Shown one piece after another: positions 59,821 to 64,000 of a stretch of 64,000 nt of DNA. Under the pieces are notes generated by a model that saw only the letters and a list, made by a program, of their open reading frames with translations, was not told the DNA's origin and did not search any database. Both the position numbers and the translations under genes were made by a program. Source of the stretch: Phaffia rhodozyma. Lineage: Eukaryota; Basidiomycota; Tremellomycetes; Cystofilobasidiales; Mrakiaceae. Each line of letters begins with the position of its first letter. The stretch's first letter is position 1. The stretch spans positions 2,046,001 through 2,110,000 of the forward strand of contig JACGZH010000004.1 in assembly GCA_014706385.1 (NCBI GenBank), written 5' to 3'.

Positions 59821-60375
59821 TCATGATCCTAATCTAGTGATCGCTCCAAAGCACCGATATATACCTTCTTGTGAAACCTTTTTATCCTTAATCTACCACA
59901 CTCTTGTTGCACAAGCTTGTTCCTCTGTTTTTCTCTCTTACCTAATCTTGCGCGATCGCTTTAGCTATTCCAGTTCTCATCGATTCTCCCTACTATCACC
60001 ATCCCGCTTCATTGTCTCCGCCCGAGTATCTTCCTGATTCTACTAATACGATCTGTACAACCAGCTTGATCGCTCAATGCTCAGCTCTCAAAAGGTATCT
60101 AGAAGACTGGTTATCAATCGTGCCGACCCTTTTTCACCCGTCATCTATATAATGCAGTCCAGATCTCGACCTATGAGAACAAGAGGAACAAGTGATAGAT
60201 CGCATTTCAATCAAAGCTTTCTGGAAGATACCATGTATTTCAGTCAACCAAGTTCCCCTTTTTTTTTTCTTTAGTCAACTCTTGTTTCCTAGTGGCCAAC
60301 TGCGCCCCCACTGATAAATCCAGGGTTCCCACCTCGAGGCCTAAGCTGACTAAGACATGATGTACAAAAAGGGGT
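59821..60375. terminator. Convergent 3' region, no gene seen
   Basis: 555 bp between the stop of the acyl-CoA synthetase gene and the stop of the WD40 gene. A T-run is at 60260-60272. No coding sequence is recognised. Confidence 0.45.
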
Positions 60376-62649
60376 TCAACGTTCGAGTGACGGATGGTCC
60401 GGTGGAAAAGTCGAGTTTGTCGATCTTCCGATTTCGGATTGACTTGATTCAATGTTAGATTCAAACTCAGATTCAGATATAAGTTTGATCGTCGGTTCGG
60501 GTAAATGCTCGGTCTCGAGTGTATCTTCAGCTCTATGTTTGGATTCATACTCAGTGTTGGATTCGAGTACATCGAGATGTGCATGTACAGGGGCAGATGA
60601 AGGTGTAGGTTCGATTGCGACCTGAGAGCTGGGAACAGGAAGGAACGACCATAGTTGGACAGAAGGATCTCTGGGTCGGGCGGTTCGGTGGATGGGCGAT
60701 ATTTTATCGACTCGTTTTCGTTTTTGTTCCGTTTCCGGATCTAACTCCGATTCAGAATCAGAATCAGAAGAGGACGAGTCGGTGTCCGATGAAGAAAGTG
60801 CAGAACAAGAAGACGAAGGAGAAGGTAGAGAAGGAGGGAGATGTCTTGAGCCTGAGACGATGCTAAGGATGGGCAAGTACGGGTGAAGTGATACCGATGG
60901 GATGACATCTGTACAATTAAGGAGAATAGATAAATAAATATCGAGATGAAAATACCGATAGATAGGATGAGTTGAGTACGAGCTCTTGAAGATAAAAAGA
61001 GAAGAAAAGCAGACAAGAGCAGAGAAAGAGGGGAAGAGGGAAAGAGAAGAAGTAGAGGGAAAACAAGAGGAAACTCACCTTGGGCGATTGAAGGTAGGAT
61101 AAATCCTGGTGAGAGCGACCCGGTGAGTGCCGTAGAAGAAGAAGCGTCAAAGAACGAGACATTCCCATTCTATCCTCGACCGGAAAAAAGAATGGAAGAG
61201 CGAAACAACAATCGATATGAGGTGAAAGACAGTAAGACATGGCGGGATCTCTCGGGTCTGTGTTAATACAAGAAGTCATACTACGAAATGAATGACGGAC
61301 CTGATCACCTGTGACGAGGTACCTGCCCCAGAGATCCAAGTCGAACAGCATTCTCTGGTTTGAGCTCTTCCCATCGGTTTCATCAATTGAACCGACTACA
61401 GATGAACTGAAAGTAGAATCTGATGGGAGCGAAGAAGGTGATGCGGATCCAAGAGGCTGTTTGGGCTGCCTTATGTCCCATGCTTGGAAAAGCTGGGTTG
61501 ACCGACGAGAGGAAGCGAGGACGATCGACGGGTCGTACGGATGAAATTTGACCTGCGCGTAAGATTCAATGCATCGAGGGAAGATCAGTTTGGGTTTGAT
61601 AGATAAAACCAATCAATTGGTGTCTTTTCGTCGACACAAAGGATGTAAAATTCTCTCGACAGACCTTGGTGACACCTGCGCCTTCGACCCCTTTTAGAGC
61701 GCACACCCGACGGTGAGTGGCAGCCTCGTCATATAAATGAATTGACCGACTGAACGAGCCAGCAGCATATAAACCGGACCCATCAGGCGAGAAGTCAAGA
61801 GAGGAAATGATACCTTTCTGACCGGATTTTGTCTTTTTGGAAGGTGACGTATGGAGCCGCTCGCCTGCATCTCCAGGACGCGACAAGTCAAAGACTTCGA
61901 TAGCGTTCTGAAAGCCACAGTACAGTCTATTGGCAAGGGCGGACGAACGATGGTTAGACGGCTGATCAGATTTAACTTCGAGATGTGCGTATACTAGAGA
62001 CGTAGGCGTGTCTTTGCTTACTTGGTTGCGGACGTATTGAAGGCCATACAGTGAGGAGCTACAAAACGCTCCTGATGGTCTATCAGGGGGTACGATCCCC
62101 GGGTCTTGTTTGAGCGCATGAAAAGACAATAAAGATTCCATCAGTATCCTGTGGTGCATAGATGGGGCAGAAGTAAGACACACACACCTTCCCAGTTAAT
62201 CCATCGATAAGTTTGATGGGTGATCCGTCCACGGCTAGTAGGAAACAGAATGAACCTTCGATAGCTTTCGAAGCGGAAGGATACCACAGGGAGGAGTAGA
62301 TAGCGGCCTGCTGAGGAAGCACCAGGGATGGTTTGAACGGCAACAGATCAAGGCTTGAAGACACAATGTCTGACGGCCTACTCAAAGCAAAGAGAAGAGC
62401 TTTTTAGACCGGAAGAGCTGCATGTTAAACACAACTTGCCAGGCAACACGAGAGCTCATAGAGAACGACGAACAAGTCAAACAGCCGAACAGTTCGATCT
62501 TCACCAACGGTCAATAATGATGATCCATCCGGCGCCCAGGCGGCCGACCTAATAAAGTTGGATGGACCGAGTTCGGATTCTGAAGTCGGATCCCAGCTTG
62601 CTATCTTTCTGGGCGAAGCAAAGTCATATGTTGCGAATGAGTGATCCAT
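60376..62649 (-). CDS. WRAP53/TCAB1-like WD40 repeat protein
   Basis: Beta-propeller protein resembling telomerase/Cajal body protein 1, which binds CAB boxes of small RNAs in animals. It starts MDHSFATYDFASPRKIASWD. WD blades follow: NFIRSAAWAPDGSSLLTVGE with DRTVRLFDL, AAIYSSLWYPSASKA with FCFLLAVDGSPIKLID, RLYCGFQNAIEVFDLSRPG, KSGQKGIISSLDFSPDGSGL with YAAGSFSRSIHLYDE, VKFHPYDPSIVLASSRRS with AWDIRQPKQPLGS, and NQRMLFDLDLWGRYLVTGD. The CGF...VFD.SRPG, QKGIIS.L.FSP and NQR..FDLD.....V.G motifs match TCAB1 closely. The C-terminus is an Asp/Ser/Glu-rich tail (SSSDTDSSSSDSDSESELD) ending PPDHPSLER. Its start is 179 bp from the DIS3 start, so the two probably share a promoter. Confidence 0.78.
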
Positions 62650-62828
62650 CGAGCGGACGACTATCGGGGTGTCAGTTGTGGATGTGCAACTCTGGCGGAG
62701 AATGATTTGGAAAAATCTCTGGCGTTTTCGAGTTTCCCTTCGACTTCTCTCCACCTCCACCCACAGTAGTCGACGACGACGACGACGACGACGAACACAA
62801 TCAACCCCTCCCACTTTCCTATCTCAAC
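62650..62828. promoter_or_regulatory. Short bidirectional promoter, WRAP53-like / DIS3
   Basis: 179 bp between divergent start codons, with a (GAC)n trinucleotide run at 62771-62792 and a CTCCACCTCCACCC tract. Both flanking genes act on RNA, so co-expression is plausible, but this is inference. Confidence 0.5.
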
Positions 62829-64000
62829 ATGATCACCATTCTCAAGAGAAACAGGGAAGAACTAGAACTTTCTCAGAAGAAATATTTCAAAAAGACAGCT
62901 AAGGGCAAAGTTCAAAAGAGTATGTTATATGGTAGTCTTTCGAATTATCTCGATCGTATTCCCGTCGAGCTGAACAGTTTCTCCCTTTGGTTCTCGCTTC
63001 CACAGTCTTGAAGGAACGATATCTGAGAGACGATATCCCTTGTGGTTCAAAGTTCTGCAGTGTATGCTCCTATGAAGAAGAGGCTCAGCCGAGTCTCCCT
63101 GAACAGGGTTTCACAGGCTCCAACCTTATCCCTAGAGGCCACTATGTCATTCCTGACACGAACGCCTTTCTTCATCAGGTTTGTCTTTCAAGCTCGCTCT
63201 ATTTACCAAGCCTGCTAGTTCTGCTTCGCAAAAGCGTTGATACAACTGCCAATTCTTGAACTTGAAACCAGATGGATCTCCTTACGTCGCCCTTACTGGC
63301 CTCGCTGCCTATAATTGTGCTGCAAACCGTCTTGGACGAAGTTCGTCATCGGTCCCTCCCTCTGTTCAACCGGCTCAAGCAGCTGATTGCAGACGAAGAC
63401 AGCTCGGTCTGGGTCTACTGGAACGAAGCCGCAAAGTGAGCCTTTCTTCTTTGACAGAGACCATTGCTCACAAAGAGTCATCTAACAATCGATCATGATC
63501 AACAAATTGATAGGGATACGGCTACCGTTCGAGTTGGTCTTGAAACCCCTAACGACAAGAACGATCGAGCCATTCGGTCGGCCCTCAAATGGTACAATCA
63601 TCACCTTTCCCCTTCATCCAGCAAATCAAGCAAGAACACAGTTCCCACGCCGTTTGTAATCATGATTTCTGACGATGCGGACAACCTGAGGAAGACGAGG
63701 CAGGATGGTTTAACGGCGTATACTGTAAGGCAGTATGTAGAAGGGCTGAAAGAATCACCGGCAGCATTGTTGGACCTGTTGGCTGTCACTGGATCAGGAG
63801 TCGCGGAGGATTCAGGGGAGAAGAGAGAAGGACGAAAAGCGCTCTATGAAGACGTAAGTTCAATCTCGTTGATACCCTCTCACTTCAAACAATATCTCCG
63901 ATTCGCTTACAAATCGGGCGTCCCATGAATGTGACTAGTACATCCCCTCGGCGACTTTGCTCTCAGGAATCAAATCTGGCAAGCTGCACAAGGGCTATTT
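62829..64000 (+). CDS. DIS3: Exosome nuclease Dis3/Rrp44, N-terminal part (runs off window)
   Basis: Catalytic subunit of the RNA exosome; only the N-terminal region is inside the window. Exon 1 gives MITILKRNREELELSQKKYF with KKTAKGKVQK, joined to ILKERYLRDDIPCGSKFC and SVC, the conserved Cys-rich (CR3-type) start. The PIN endonuclease domain follows with HYVIPDTNAFLHQ, LQTVLDEVRHRSLPLFNRL, DKNDRAIRSALKWYNHHL and FVIMISDDADNLRKTRQDGL. The four acidic residues expected at the active site (Asp of PDTN, Glu of DEVRHRS, Asp of NDRAIR, Asp of SDDADN) are all present, so the endonuclease site looks intact. The last visible exon reads YIPSATLLSGIKSGKLHKGY, the cold-shock domain entry. The RNB domain lies beyond base 64000. 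Confidence 0.93.

Overview
The window is a 64 kb piece of nuclear DNA from an intron-dense fungus, most likely a basidiomycete yeast. The evidence is compact gene spacing, many short introns (about 50-150 bp, GT..AG) cutting almost every gene, very small exons, and fungal gene families such as Rds1-type ferritin-like proteins, Dal5-type permeases, Orm proteins and a fungal muniscin. Codon and base use are mixed, with no strong GC bias. I think a Tremellomycete or Cystofilobasidiales-like yeast is plausible, but the sequence alone does not fix the genus. No bacterial operon, CRISPR array, rRNA or convincing tRNA was seen. All CDS coordinates are genomic spans from start codon to stop codon and include introns. 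Exon borders are given where I resolved them by eye.

Left part (1-17.5 kb): a partial Rcf2-like mitochondrial gene runs off the left edge. It is followed by a Tlg1/syntaxin-6 SNARE, a monofunctional catalase and the AAA+ ATPase Rvb2, all on the minus strand, then an Orm sphingolipid regulator on plus. A Dal5-type transporter with unusual cysteine-rich tails and an unidentified multi-pass membrane protein follow on minus. A solo LTR-like repeat (5522-5957) lies between the catalase and RVB2.

Middle (17.5-29 kb): this is the accessory region. It holds two abutting repeat elements (17765-18413 and 18415-18847) that share TGTCAGGG/CCCTGACA ends. One contains a long internal foldback. The other is flanked by a 5-bp target duplication and matches the 5.5 kb copy. 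Next come a putative seven-transmembrane receptor-like gene, a small coiled-coil protein gene, an Rds1-like secreted ferritin-fold protein and a 2.2 kb stretch without recognised genes.

Right part (29-64 kb): dense housekeeping genes. These are a Syp1/FCHo endocytic adaptor, the proteasome deubiquitinase Rpn11, an Armt1-type metal-dependent phosphatase, an AIFM2-like oxidoreductase, a GRDP/DUF1399 protein, the ER cargo receptor Erv29/SURF4, SRP14, an unidentified lysine-tailed protein, Mog1, a large Ser/Pro-rich protein, a long-chain acyl-CoA synthetase, a WRAP53/TCAB1-like WD40 protein, and the start of the exosome nuclease Dis3/Rrp44 running off the right edge. Several pairs are divergent with short shared promoters, for example WRAP53-like/DIS3 (179 bp) and the 48.7 kb gene/MOG1 (249 bp).

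I found no clearly new multi-gene system. The most unusual items are the nested LTR/foldback cluster, extreme exon structures (start-codon-only and stop-codon-only exons), the cysteine-rich transporter tails, an orphan membrane protein that may resemble an ABC-transporter TMD0, and the receptor-like gene.
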